Source: Gordonibacter massiliensis (ex Traore et al. 2017)
Lineage (GTDB): Bacteria > Actinomycetota > Coriobacteriia > Coriobacteriales > Eggerthellaceae
Assembly (NCBI GenBank): GCA_900170005.1
Contig: LT827128.1
Location: forward strand, 2,786,168 to 2,850,167
DNA: 64,000 nucleotides
Direction: 5' to 3'
Both the position numbers and the translations under genes were made by a program. Of the stretch, positions 41,989-50,307 are shown piece by piece. Positions within the stretch are counted from its first letter, which is position 1. Each line of letters begins with the position of its first letter. A model generated the notes under the pieces. It was not told the DNA's origin. It saw only the letters and a list, made by a program, of their open reading frames with translations, and ran no database searches.

Positions 41989-42999
41989 ATGCAATCGTTC
42001 GACCAGCGGATATACGAGATCGTAGAAAAGGGCCTCGAGGGCCATGGTCTTGCCGAAGAAGAGGTTCTCGCGCTTTACGAGGTTGATGAAACTAGCAAGG
42101 AAGCCTCGCTTGTCCGCTGGGCCGGTCAGGAGTTGTCGATGTTGGCTTCTGACGGAACGGCTGAAATCCATGCGCAGATCGGTTTGAACTCTACGGTGTG
42201 CCCCAAGAATTGCAAATTCTGTTCGTTTGCCGCATGCAACAACGTGCGCAAGGGCAAGTTCGAAGTGCCCAAGGATGATGTGCTCGAATACGCGAAGATG
42301 TACATGGAAGAGGGTGCGAACCTGTTGCTCATGCTGACAACCGCCAGCTACAGCTTCAACAAGCTCGTCGATATGGTGGGCTCGGTGCGCGAAGTTATTC
42401 CGGTTGACATGCCGCTGTTGGTGAACACCGATGATATGGAGCTCGACCAATGCAGGGAACTCAAGGCTGCAGGCGCGAACGGTGCCTACCATGCCGTGCG
42501 CATGCGAGAGGGCGAGGACACGGAAATCCCCGTCGAAAAGCGTTTCGAGACGTTTGCAAATTTGCGCGAAGCCGGCCTCTCGCTTTCCACGTGCGTGGAG
42601 CCGGTGGGTCCCGAAAACACTCCCGAAGAACTGACCGAAGCCACCATGCGCTGCATTGCCACGAACCCGGTATCCGCCGGCGTGGGCAAGCGCATAGGCG
42701 TTCCCGGCACGCTGGTGTACGATCGCGGCATGCTCACCGACGTGGCGAATGCCAACATGGTGGCCATCTACCGTTTGGCCACCGGCCGCGAGCTGCGTTT
42801 GAACTGCTCGGCCAACACCGTGATGACCGCCGCGTCCGGCGCGAATCTAGCCTGGGCGGAGGTGGGCACGAATCCGCGCGACACCGTGGAGCGCACCGAG
42901 CACGGCGGCCGCGGCAGCAATATCGACCAGCTGCGCAAGATGTTCGCCGCCTCCGGTTGGAGCGTGCTCGACGGCCCCTCGAAGGGTTGGATGCGGTAA
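41989..42999 (+). CDS. BioB-like radical SAM enzyme of unknown substrate
   Basis: The 336-residue protein has the radical SAM cluster motif CPKNCKFC (Cys71, 75, 78) at the mouth of a TIM barrel. The later segments (NTDDMELDQCRELKAAGANG, YHAVRMREGEDTEIP, FANLREAGLSLSTCVEPVGP, RLNCSANTVMTAASGANLAW) follow the order seen in biotin synthase, HydE and PylB. It lacks the extra [2Fe-2S] pattern I would expect of true BioB, and no biotin genes are nearby. GAGGAGG precedes the ATG. Its stop directly abuts the GTG of an ABC permease, so it heads an operon with a NitT/TauT-type importer. Confidence 0.8.
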   Translation: MQSFDQRIYEIVEKGLEGHGLAEEEVLALYEVDETSKEASLVRWAGQELSMLASDGTAEIHAQIGLNSTVCPKNCKFCSFAACNNVRKGKFEVPKDDVLEYAKMYMEEGANLLLMLTTASYSFNKLVDMVGSVREVIPVDMPLLVNTDDMELDQCRELKAAGANGAYHAVRMREGEDTEIPVEKRFETFANLREAGLSLSTCVEPVGPENTPEELTEATMRCIATNPVSAGVGKRIGVPGTLVYDRGMLTDVANANMVAIYRLATGRELRLNCSANTVMTAASGANLAWAEVGTNPRDTVERTEHGGRGSNIDQLRKMFAASGWSVLDGPSKGWMR

Positions 43000-44031
43000 G
43001 TGGCCGCCGCCCTAGAAAAAAGCCTGCATGAACGGCAACGCACAGCGCCTACGCGTAAAATTGAAAAGCGGCGTTTGGTCTCTGGGCGCGAATTCGTGAA
43101 GATGCTGCTGCCGGTGGCCGCCATCTGCATCGCCTATGGTGCGACGAACGGGTTGCCGAACGTGTACCCCGTCGATTATGTCGAAAGCTATTACCCGCTG
43201 TTTCTTCTGGTGATGCTGGGCATGTATGCTGCATGTATGGCAGCGGCCTGCTTCATGCCTAAATTGCGACGCTACGTCGTCCACTATACGTATCTGATCG
43301 CTGCGGTGTTTTTGCTTGTGGAAGTGCTGGACGTGCTCACGCTCAAGACGGGATACCTGCTGTTGCCGTTCGCGCCAAGCCCCGACCGTATTTTGGAGGC
43401 GGTGCCGAAGAACCTCGAAGCCTATGCCTCGAACCTGGCTGCTTCGATGATGCTGCTGGGAGAAGGGGTGGTTATAGGCTTGGTGACGGGCTTCGTAACA
43501 GGGTTGCTCATGGGTTGGTCGAAAATTGCGAACTACTGGTTCGCGCCGTTGCTCAAAGTAATAGGTCCTGTGCCGTCGGCTGCATGGCTCCCTATCGCCG
43601 TGGTGCTCATGCCCTCGGCGCATCTGGCAGGCGTGTTTCTCATATCGGTGGCCATCTGGTTCCCTTTGTCGCTCATGCTGTCGGGGGCCATCCGCTCGAC
43701 GGACAGACGCAAGATCGAGGCGGCACGCGTTATGGGAGCGAGCGAGCCTTACATCCTTTTCCACGTCGCCCTGCCAGCTGCGGTCCCCGATATCTTCACG
43801 GCCCTGTTCATGGGCTTGTCGTCCAGCTTTGGCGCGCTCATCATATCCGAGCAGCTGGGCGTGAAAGCCGGTTTAGGCTGGTACATCAACTGGGCCAGCC
43901 AGTGGGGCGAATACTACAAGGTGTTCGCGTCGGTGGGCATATTCATCATCATCTTCTACGTCCTCATCAACGTGCTGTTCAAGATTCGCGATCACGTGAT
44001 GACGTGGCAGAAGTCCGTGGTGAGGTGGTGA
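43000..44031 (+). CDS. ABC importer permease (NitT/TauT/SsuC type)
   Basis: The 343-residue protein has an extra N-terminal region with three hydrophobic segments (about 35-110), then the standard six-helix permease core of the SsuC/TauC family. The EAA loop reads EAARVMGASEPYILFHVALP. The GTG start directly follows the radical SAM stop, implying coupling. Partner of the ATPase at 44036 and the binding protein at 44907. Confidence 0.88.
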   Translation: MAAALEKSLHERQRTAPTRKIEKRRLVSGREFVKMLLPVAAICIAYGATNGLPNVYPVDYVESYYPLFLLVMLGMYAACMAAACFMPKLRRYVVHYTYLIAAVFLLVEVLDVLTLKTGYLLLPFAPSPDRILEAVPKNLEAYASNLAASMMLLGEGVVIGLVTGFVTGLLMGWSKIANYWFAPLLKVIGPVPSAAWLPIAVVLMPSAHLAGVFLISVAIWFPLSLMLSGAIRSTDRRKIEAARVMGASEPYILFHVALPAAVPDIFTALFMGLSSSFGALIISEQLGVKAGLGWYINWASQWGEYYKVFASVGIFIIIFYVLINVLFKIRDHVMTWQKSVVRW

Positions 44032-44035
44032 CGGC

Positions 44036-44857
44036 ATGGGTAGGGGAAAGCGCATAGATCCCCGGCCGGAACTGCCGCTGTTCGCTTCGTCGGGCAAGCA
44101 TGAACTGGTGGCCGAGCACGTGACTCAGACGTTCCTCGATGAGAACGGTAGCGAGGTGTGGGCGCTCGACGACTTCTCGCTCACCGTGTCCGGATCCGAG
44201 ATAGTGGGTATCATCGGCCCCTCGGGCTGCGGAAAGTCCACGTTCCTTCGCCTGGTGGTGGGATTGGACGAACCCTTGTCAGGCGCGCTGTCGTTCGACG
44301 GTGAAACCATCAACGGCCCGTCGGTGGCGCGTTCCATGGTGTTTCAGAACGCGAACCTGTTCGAGTGGCTTACGGTGGAAGAAAACATTGCGTTCGGCTT
44401 GCATGCCACGCACACCTACGACAAAGGCAAGTACAAGATCCCCCGCCTTATCGAGATGATGGGCCTGGGTGGGTTCGAGCGGGCGTATCCGCCTCAGATA
44501 TCCGGTGGCATGGCAAGCCGCTGCGCGCTTGCTCGATCCTTCGTGCTGAACCCGTCGCTCATCTGCTTCGACGAGCCGCTGTCGGCGCTCGACGCTTTCA
44601 CGCGCGCCGCTTTGCAGGACGAGATCTTGGCCATGCAGACTATAGCTCATACTTCCATGATCTTGGTGACGCACGATATCGAAGAAGCCGTGTATCTGTG
44701 CGATCGCGTGGTGGTCATGACACCGCGCCCGGGACGTACGAAGGGCGAGCTGACCATCGATCTGCCCCACCCTCGTGATCGGGTCTCCCCCGAATTCGTA
44801 AACAGGCGCAGGCAGCTGCTCGCGATGCTCGATGATTCGGAATCGGTTTCGGTATAA
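44036..44857 (+). CDS. ABC importer ATPase (NitT/TauT/SsuB type)
   Basis: The 273-residue ATPase has Walker A GPSGCGKST, Q-loop VFQNANLFEWLTVEEN, a signature reading ISGGMASR in place of LSGGQ, Walker B LICFDEPLSALD, and switch His in LVTHDIEEAVYL. The N-terminus carries about 25 extra residues. It starts 4 bp after the permease stop. Confidence 0.9.
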   Translation: MGRGKRIDPRPELPLFASSGKHELVAEHVTQTFLDENGSEVWALDDFSLTVSGSEIVGIIGPSGCGKSTFLRLVVGLDEPLSGALSFDGETINGPSVARSMVFQNANLFEWLTVEENIAFGLHATHTYDKGKYKIPRLIEMMGLGGFERAYPPQISGGMASRCALARSFVLNPSLICFDEPLSALDAFTRAALQDEILAMQTIAHTSMILVTHDIEEAVYLCDRVVVMTPRPGRTKGELTIDLPHPRDRVSPEFVNRRRQLLAMLDDSESVSV

Positions 44858-44906
44858 AGAGCCTCAGACCACTTTATCGGTTGCGTATAGAGAGATAGGG
44901 AAGGGT

Positions 44907-45974
44907 ATGAACATGAATCTGACCAGAAGAAACTTCGTGAAGCTGGGTGGAGTTGCCATGGGTGCTGCCGCATTGGGGTCAGGGTTGCTTTCGGGCTGTA
45001 GCAGCCAGGCGACGAATGCAGGGGGCGGTTCCGGATCGTCTGAAGGCGGAAAAGCCGGAAACCATGTGGTTTTGGGCTATTGGGGCGGCACGTGCGAAGC
45101 GCCCATTTACATTGGGCTGGAAAAAGGTTATTTCAAGGATGCCGGTCTTGATCCCGAGCCGTTGCTCATCACCTCCGACGTAACAGCGCTCATGGCCAAC
45201 GACAAGTTGGACTGCTTCGAGCTGACACCTGACAAGTTCAAGCCCATGGAGCAGGGCTTGGAGCTGGCCATCATCGACTCTTTGCATGTTGGCTGCATCC
45301 AGGGCGCCGCCTCGGCTGCCTCGGGCATCAAGACTGTCGAAGACCTTGAGGGTAAAAAAGTGGCCGCCGCCATGGGGTCCATCCCCCAAATACAGATTGC
45401 CTCGCAGATGGTGTTGGCCGGCAAGGATCCCGGAAAAGTGGAGTGGCTCACGTATCCGGCCGCGCAGCTTGAACAGGCTATGAACGCTGGCGAGGTGGAT
45501 GCGTTTGCCCAATACGATCCGTGGGCGGATATCGCCGTGGCCAACGGCGCGACGAAGTTCTTCTCCAACACGTTTGACGAGGGTCTCAAAGATTATCTGT
45601 GCTGCTTTGTGGGCATGTCGACGAAAACGCTCAAGGCACGTCCCGAGATCGGGCCGAAGTTGTCCGAGGGCTTTGCCAAAGCCGCTGATTTCCTGAACAG
45701 CAATCCCGAAGAAGCTGCCGAGATCATTGTCGAGGCTGGCTACGTGCCCGTCAACACCGATGCGGGATTCACGAAAGACATCATGTTGGAAGAAATCAAG
45801 GCATATCGCTGGAGTTCGGGCGACCGCCAGCTTATCGACGACAGCTTCCACGAGATATGGATGCAGATCAACCGTGCCGGAGCTATGGAGGACGCACCGA
45901 CCGACCCGGCCGAGCTAAGCAAGTACATCGACGAGACGCTGTATAGCAAGATGGTGAGCTACCAGGGCAAGTAG
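44907..45974 (+). CDS. Tat-type lipoprotein binding protein (NMT1/SsuA family)
   Basis: The 355-residue protein has a twin-arginine leader (LTRRNFVKLGGVAMGAAALG) and lipobox GLLSGC, then a two-lobed binding domain. Features of the NMT1/SsuA family are APIYIGLEKGYFKDAGLDPE at the start, TVEDLEGKKVAAAMGS in the middle, and AQYDPWADIA. Two extra cysteines (WGGTCEAP and LHVGCIQG) lie where the ligand is usually bound. Ligands in this family include sulfonates, nitrate, thiamine precursors and aromatic acids; none is predicted with confidence. GGGAAGGG precedes the ATG. Confidence 0.88.
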   Translation: MNMNLTRRNFVKLGGVAMGAAALGSGLLSGCSSQATNAGGGSGSSEGGKAGNHVVLGYWGGTCEAPIYIGLEKGYFKDAGLDPEPLLITSDVTALMANDKLDCFELTPDKFKPMEQGLELAIIDSLHVGCIQGAASAASGIKTVEDLEGKKVAAAMGSIPQIQIASQMVLAGKDPGKVEWLTYPAAQLEQAMNAGEVDAFAQYDPWADIAVANGATKFFSNTFDEGLKDYLCCFVGMSTKTLKARPEIGPKLSEGFAKAADFLNSNPEEAAEIIVEAGYVPVNTDAGFTKDIMLEEIKAYRWSSGDRQLIDDSFHEIWMQINRAGAMEDAPTDPAELSKYIDETLYSKMVSYQGK

Positions 45975-45976
45975 TC

Positions 45977-47182
45977 ATGGGCTCCCTTATTCGACACAGT
46001 CTGCGCATGCGTCGCGTGCTCACCGCTTCCGTCATGCTGGCGGTTGCGGTGAGCGTCATGGCGCTGTTCGCGCTGGGGTTAACGTACGGCGGCGTACAGC
46101 AGGGGGTGCGGGCTTCGGCCGAGCGCGGCGGCGCGCAGGTTATGGTGGTGCCCCGCGATGCAGCGGCCGACGTGTCCGATACGGCGCTGCTGTTCACGGG
46201 CGCTCCTGCGCCCATCTATCTGCCAACATCGACGGCGCGAGACATTGAAGAGATACCTGGTGTGGAACGGGCGACCCCTCAGTTCTTTAGCCAGACGCTT
46301 AATGAGAGCTGTTGTTCCACAGGGGGTGCAACGCGTCTCGTCGGCATGGATTTCGCGAAAGATTGGACGATCCAGCCTTTTTCGGGGCGCGATCTGTCTG
46401 CCGGTTTGTCCGATGACGAGGTCATCGTGGGGGCGGATGTCGGCGGCGACGTGGGCGGGCGGCTGTCGTTGCTGGGCAGCGTGTTCACCATTGTGGAGAA
46501 ACTCGAGCCGAGCGGCGCCGACCTCGATGACTGTCTGCTGCTGGATATCGATGTGGCGCGCGGATTGTCGGCGGAAAACCTGGGGCTTTCCCACTTGTGG
46601 GAGAAGTACGGCAGCCCGGCCGATCTCGTGTCGTGCGTGCTGGTCGATTTGGACGGTGACGTCGAAGCGAGCATCGTGCTCAACCGCATCAACGCGTTGG
46701 ACGGCGTGCAGGGCATTCAGCGTTCGGACGTGGTCGCCTCGTCGCAGAAACAGCTGGAAGCGGTGTTTCTCATCCTGTTGGGCGCAGGTGTGCTCATGCT
46801 GGCATCTACGTTGGTGCAGCTGTTCGCGCGCTTCTACTCGTGCGTATGGGAGCGCAAAAGCGAGCTGGCTCTCTACCGGGCCATGGGCGCGAGCAAAGGC
46901 CAGATAAGGTCGCTCATCGGCGGGGAGGTTTCCGTGATCGTGGGCGTGGGATTGGTGTTGGGGTTGGCTTGCGGAGCCGGGCTGTACGAATTGCTGGTGG
47001 GCATGTTGCAGGACGGTTCGGCTTTCCCGTTCATCCCGCTTGACACGGGGGCGGTTGTCGGGTTGTCGGCGGCTATCGTGCTTGCGTTCGCGCTGCTGTC
47101 GTTGGCTGCTATCGCGGCGCCGCTCGCGCAGATCGGGCGGCTCGATCCGTCGTTGGCCATGCAGCAGGGGGATATCGATTAA
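45977..47182 (+). CDS. FtsX/MacB-type ABC permease with SCC motif
   Basis: The 401-residue protein has TM1 (about 16-36), a large extracytoplasmic domain (about 40-250) and three TM helices at the C-terminus (about 255-280, 310-335, 350-380), the FtsX/LolCE plan. The extracytoplasmic domain contains a vicinal cysteine pair, NESCCSTGG (Cys112-113), followed by RLVGMDFAKDW. A Cys pair in this position could bind metal or form a redox disulfide. It starts 2 bp after the binding-protein gene and 1 bp before its ATPase gene. Confidence 0.82.
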   Translation: MGSLIRHSLRMRRVLTASVMLAVAVSVMALFALGLTYGGVQQGVRASAERGGAQVMVVPRDAAADVSDTALLFTGAPAPIYLPTSTARDIEEIPGVERATPQFFSQTLNESCCSTGGATRLVGMDFAKDWTIQPFSGRDLSAGLSDDEVIVGADVGGDVGGRLSLLGSVFTIVEKLEPSGADLDDCLLLDIDVARGLSAENLGLSHLWEKYGSPADLVSCVLVDLDGDVEASIVLNRINALDGVQGIQRSDVVASSQKQLEAVFLILLGAGVLMLASTLVQLFARFYSCVWERKSELALYRAMGASKGQIRSLIGGEVSVIVGVGLVLGLACGAGLYELLVGMLQDGSAFPFIPLDTGAVVGLSAAIVLAFALLSLAAIAAPLAQIGRLDPSLAMQQGDID

Positions 47183-47183
47183 C

Positions 47184-47843
47184 ATGAGCATGCTGGAAGT
47201 GCGGAACCTGGGCAAGTCCTACGACGGCAACGTCGTCTTGGAGAACGTGTCGTTCACAGCGGAGCCGGGCCAGTCTATCGCGTTCGTATCGCCCTCCGGG
47301 TCGGGCAAGTCAACGCTGCTGTCCATGCTGGGGCTGTTGCTGTCTTCCACGACCGGCACCGTGGTCGTGGACGGGCAGGACAGCGACGCGCTGGGAGACA
47401 AAGAGCTGTCCCGGCTGCGGCGCGAGACGTTCGGCTTCGTGTTCCAGCACACGCAGCTCGTGGGCTCGCTGCGCGCCATCGAGAACGTCACGGCGCCGGC
47501 CAACTTCGCCGGACGCCTACCGTTCGATGCGCGTGAGCGCGCCGAACGGCTGTTGGGCAGCTTGGGATTGTCCGACCGCCTGCTGCACTTTCCCTATCAG
47601 TTGAGCATCGGTCAGAAACGCCGCGTGTCGGTTGCCCGCGCACTGCTGCTGGACCCTCCCATCGTTATAGCGGACGAGCCCACGAACGATCTCGACGCCG
47701 CGAGCTCCTCCAGCGTGGCCGACACGTTGTTCGAGCGGACGCGCAACGGTGGTATCCTGTTGTTCGCCACGCATGACCGAGAGTTGGCGTCGCGCGCCAC
47801 GCGCGTCATGCATTTGGAGGGCAAGACGTTCGTCGAGGGGTAG
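47184..47843 (+). CDS. ABC ATPase of the FtsX/LolD type
   Basis: The 219-residue ATPase has Walker A SPSGSGKST, Q-loop FVFQHTQLVGSLRAIEN, Walker B IVIADEPTNDLD, and His switch LFATHDREL. The signature is LSIGQKRR instead of LSGGQ. Size and motifs fit LolD/MacB-type ATPases, which drive export or lipoprotein/substrate extraction without a classic import reaction. It pairs with the permease just upstream. Confidence 0.88.
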   Translation: MSMLEVRNLGKSYDGNVVLENVSFTAEPGQSIAFVSPSGSGKSTLLSMLGLLLSSTTGTVVVDGQDSDALGDKELSRLRRETFGFVFQHTQLVGSLRAIENVTAPANFAGRLPFDARERAERLLGSLGLSDRLLHFPYQLSIGQKRRVSVARALLLDPPIVIADEPTNDLDAASSSSVADTLFERTRNGGILLFATHDRELASRATRVMHLEGKTFVEG

Positions 47844-47861
47844 AAGGGCTGGAAGCGGCGG

Positions 47862-49094
47862 TTGGCAAAGGGTTTCGATCGGGGCGTGTACCGCGCGGTT
47901 CTGCGGGTGAGGGGGGCCTACGCGTTCGACGCGGGCGGGTTCCTCATGCGCATCTACGCCTACATGGCCACCATCGGGTCCATATCCATGCTCACGCTGG
48001 CCGGGTACTCGTTCTTCACGGCGGGCACCATCTCCTCGACCATCGCGTTGGCCACGTTCTTCATCTCGCCGCGCGTTTCGAAGCTTGTCGACGAGAAGGG
48101 GCAGCACGCCGTGGTTCCCTGGGCGGCGGCCATCGCGCTTGCGGGCCTCACGCTCATGCTCACGACGGTGAGCTTCGGCGGGCCGACGGCGCTCTGCTAC
48201 GTTGCTGCCCTGCTCATGGGCTTCATCCCGAATGCGCAAGCCCTCACGCGCGCACGGTGGACCTACCTTGTGCGCACGGGCCGGTTGGGAAGCGATGCTC
48301 CCACGCTGAAGACGGTGTTCTCCTACGAGGGCGTCATCGACGACATCGCGTTCATGATCGGCCCCGCCGCCTCCATCGCGCTGGCGGCGGCGCTGTTCCC
48401 GGCGGCGGGCATGCTGGGAGGCGGGGTTTGCTTCGTCGTGGGCACGTGCGTGCTCTCCCTTTCGCGTTCGACCGAGCCCCAGGCCGGATGGGTGGCCGAG
48501 GCGAGCGAGGGCCCTCGTCGCAAGAGTATCATCGTCACTTCGTCCACCGTGCGCATCCTGTTCGCGCTCATGTTCTTCCTGGGGGCGTTCTACGGGGTGT
48601 TCGACACGGCCACGGTCGCGCTCGCCGAGGACGTGGGCAATCCCTCCGCCGCCAGTTTCATCCTCATCGTGGCGGCGTGCGTGTCCATCGCCTCCGGGCT
48701 CGTGTTCGGCATGGTCCGCCTAGCCCTGCCCCAGTACGCGCAGCTGGTGTTGACGGGCACGCTCGTGGGATGCGCTTACGGAGCCATGGTGTTCATCGAC
48801 TCCATCGAGGCGCTGTTCGTGGTTTCCACGGTGGCGGCGCTGTTCTACGCGCCCTTCCTCATCACGGCGAACGGCGCGTGCGAGCAGATGGTGCCGGGGG
48901 AGCGCCTGACGGAGGCCATCACGTGGCTGAACTCGGGCAGCATCTGCGGTCTGGCTTTCGGGCCCACGCTGGGCGGCGTCATTATCGACGAGCTGGGCAC
49001 CACGGCCAGCTTCGACTTCGGCGCGGTGCTGGCCATCATGATTCCCGTCATCGCGTTCGCGTGCCTTCCCATCCTGAAGCGCCGCAGAAAGTGA
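47862..49094 (+). CDS. Major facilitator superfamily transporter
   Basis: The 410-residue protein has about 12 membrane segments in two blocks separated by a basic cytoplasmic loop (SEGPRRKSIIVTSSTVR). Loops such as RARWTYLVRTGRLGSDAPTL lie between helices 4 and 5. The proposed TTG start at 47862 has GGAAGCGG upstream; the next in-frame ATG would remove part of TM1. It follows the LolD-type ATPase by 18 bp, in the same direction, and may be the last gene of the radical SAM operon. Substrate unknown. Confidence 0.8.
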   Translation: MAKGFDRGVYRAVLRVRGAYAFDAGGFLMRIYAYMATIGSISMLTLAGYSFFTAGTISSTIALATFFISPRVSKLVDEKGQHAVVPWAAAIALAGLTLMLTTVSFGGPTALCYVAALLMGFIPNAQALTRARWTYLVRTGRLGSDAPTLKTVFSYEGVIDDIAFMIGPAASIALAAALFPAAGMLGGGVCFVVGTCVLSLSRSTEPQAGWVAEASEGPRRKSIIVTSSTVRILFALMFFLGAFYGVFDTATVALAEDVGNPSAASFILIVAACVSIASGLVFGMVRLALPQYAQLVLTGTLVGCAYGAMVFIDSIEALFVVSTVAALFYAPFLITANGACEQMVPGERLTEAITWLNSGSICGLAFGPTLGGVIIDELGTTASFDFGAVLAIMIPVIAFACLPILKRRRK

Positions 49095-49117
49095 GACGGC
49101 GAAGCTCCAGACGAATC

Positions 49118-49168
49118 GTCGCCTGAAACGGTTGGTTTCGGAGCAATTTCCGACCGTTTCAGGCGACG
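49118..49168. terminator. Bidirectional terminator-like palindrome
   Basis: Perfect 16-bp arms (CGTCGCCTGAAACGGT and its complement) with further pairing inside. It sits between the convergent MFS gene and DUF4418-like gene. No T-runs. Confidence 0.65.
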
Positions 49169-49238
49169 ACGGCCCGCAAAGGCGCGCTCGGGGTTCGTTT
49201 GAGGTTGGCAGGGGCTTGCCGGATGGGCGCATCGGCCG

Positions 49239-49679
49239 CTACAGCTGCATCTTCGGCAGCTCGGCGGCTTTCGGGTCGGCCTTCGCCAGCTGCACGATGC
49301 CCACCACGATGGCCGCGCCGGCGGCTATCCACAGGGAGAGGGCCGTTTGGTGGCAGTGCATGTCGGCGCTGCCGCACAGGCCGATGCCGGCGGGGGTGGT
49401 GAGCAGCACGGCCACGACGGCCGTGGCGATGGAGGCGACGGCGGCGAAGCGGCGCCCCTCCGTCGTGGATCCGGCCAGCGCGAGCAGCGACGTCACCGCG
49501 CCGATGATGCCCACGAACGTGGTCGCCACGAACGTCCAATGGCACTTCATGGGCACGGTTCCGCCCGCTGCCGTCTCCACCGGCTTCGAGCAGCCGCCCA
49601 TGAACGCCGATACGGCCACTATCGCCAGCATGGCAACGAGCCCCACCGCCGCCAGTATCGTCCATGCCCGCTTGCTCAT
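49239..49679 (-). CDS. DUF4418-like membrane protein with Cys/His pairs
   Basis: The 146-residue protein has four membrane helices. The extracytoplasmic loops carry CH motifs: MKCHWTF after the first helix and SADMHCHQTA between helices three and four, plus GLCGS. This fits my recollection of DUF4418, whose members sit beside FtsX-type ABC genes in anaerobes. An FMGGC sequence at the end of TM1 is lipobox-like. It faces the radical SAM/ABC operon from the opposite strand. The Cys/His arrangement suggests metal or thiol chemistry at the membrane surface. GAGGGGAT precedes the ATG. Confidence 0.7.
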   Translation of the reverse strand: MSKRAWTILAAVGLVAMLAIVAVSAFMGGCSKPVETAAGGTVPMKCHWTFVATTFVGIIGAVTSLLALAGSTTEGRRFAAVASIATAVVAVLLTTPAGIGLCGSADMHCHQTALSLWIAAGAAIVVGIVQLAKADPKAAELPKMQL

Positions 49680-49896
49680 GATGGTATCCCCTCTCCAGTA
49701 TTATTCTTGAACATAGTTATTATCATACCGCAAGTATTTGATATAAGCCATGGTCAAAGGTGAAAACGCAGCGCGAAAATCAGGCTGCGGGCGAAACGCC
49801 TCGACGTCTCGGAGGGGTAGGCGCATGATCCGTAACCTATTGCCGGAAGGGGCTGTATCAAAAGGATCGGCGAGGCACGCCCGTGCTGGTCGAACC

Positions 49897-49976
49897 GTAG
49901 GGCAAGGGCTCTGCCCTTGCCGTCGACTTGCGGAAACGTTGCTGGTTGAGCGGCAAGGGCAGAGCCCTTGCCCTAC
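49897..49976. repeat. GTAGGGCAAGGGCTCTGCCC repeat, copy 2 (composite)
   Basis: 49897-49940 repeats 27624-27667 with one base change. 49951-49976 is the same core inverted (CGGCAAGGGCAGAGCCCTTG...), giving a head-to-head pair. This is one of two repeat elements in the 628-bp gap 49680-50307, where I see no gene. Confidence 0.8.
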
Positions 49977-50030
49977 AAGAGCGTCGAAATGTGGCTTTTG
50001 ATGCAGCACCTTCCGCGTGAAGCGGGGGTG

Positions 50031-50089
50031 CATTGTCGGCCCAAAAACGCGTTTTCGAAGCGAATTCCGCGTTTTTGGGCCGACAGTGT
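50031..50089. repeat. ACTGTCGGCCCAAAA palindromic repeat, copy 2
   Basis: Arms TTGTCGGCCCAAAAACGCG and CGCGTTTTTGGGCCGACA enclose TTTTCGAAGCGAATTC, the reverse complement of the core of 41731-41796 with a few changes. Confidence 0.8.
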
Positions 50090-50307
50090 AACGCGGGGCG
50101 GTTCCGGGGATAGACCGGCGGGGCTCCAGGTCGGTTTCCGCTCTGCCGCAACAAACAGTTCTCTTGGCCGAAAACTCTCCGAAACAATTCGCCGTTAGTT
50201 TGATGAGAGGAAGTTGACCATGTGTTTCAAGCGACGTCATGCTATCGTATCGCATGTTATGAACGAATCACGGGCGAGCGGCAGGCCATGAGGTCGGGGA
50301 GCACCGC

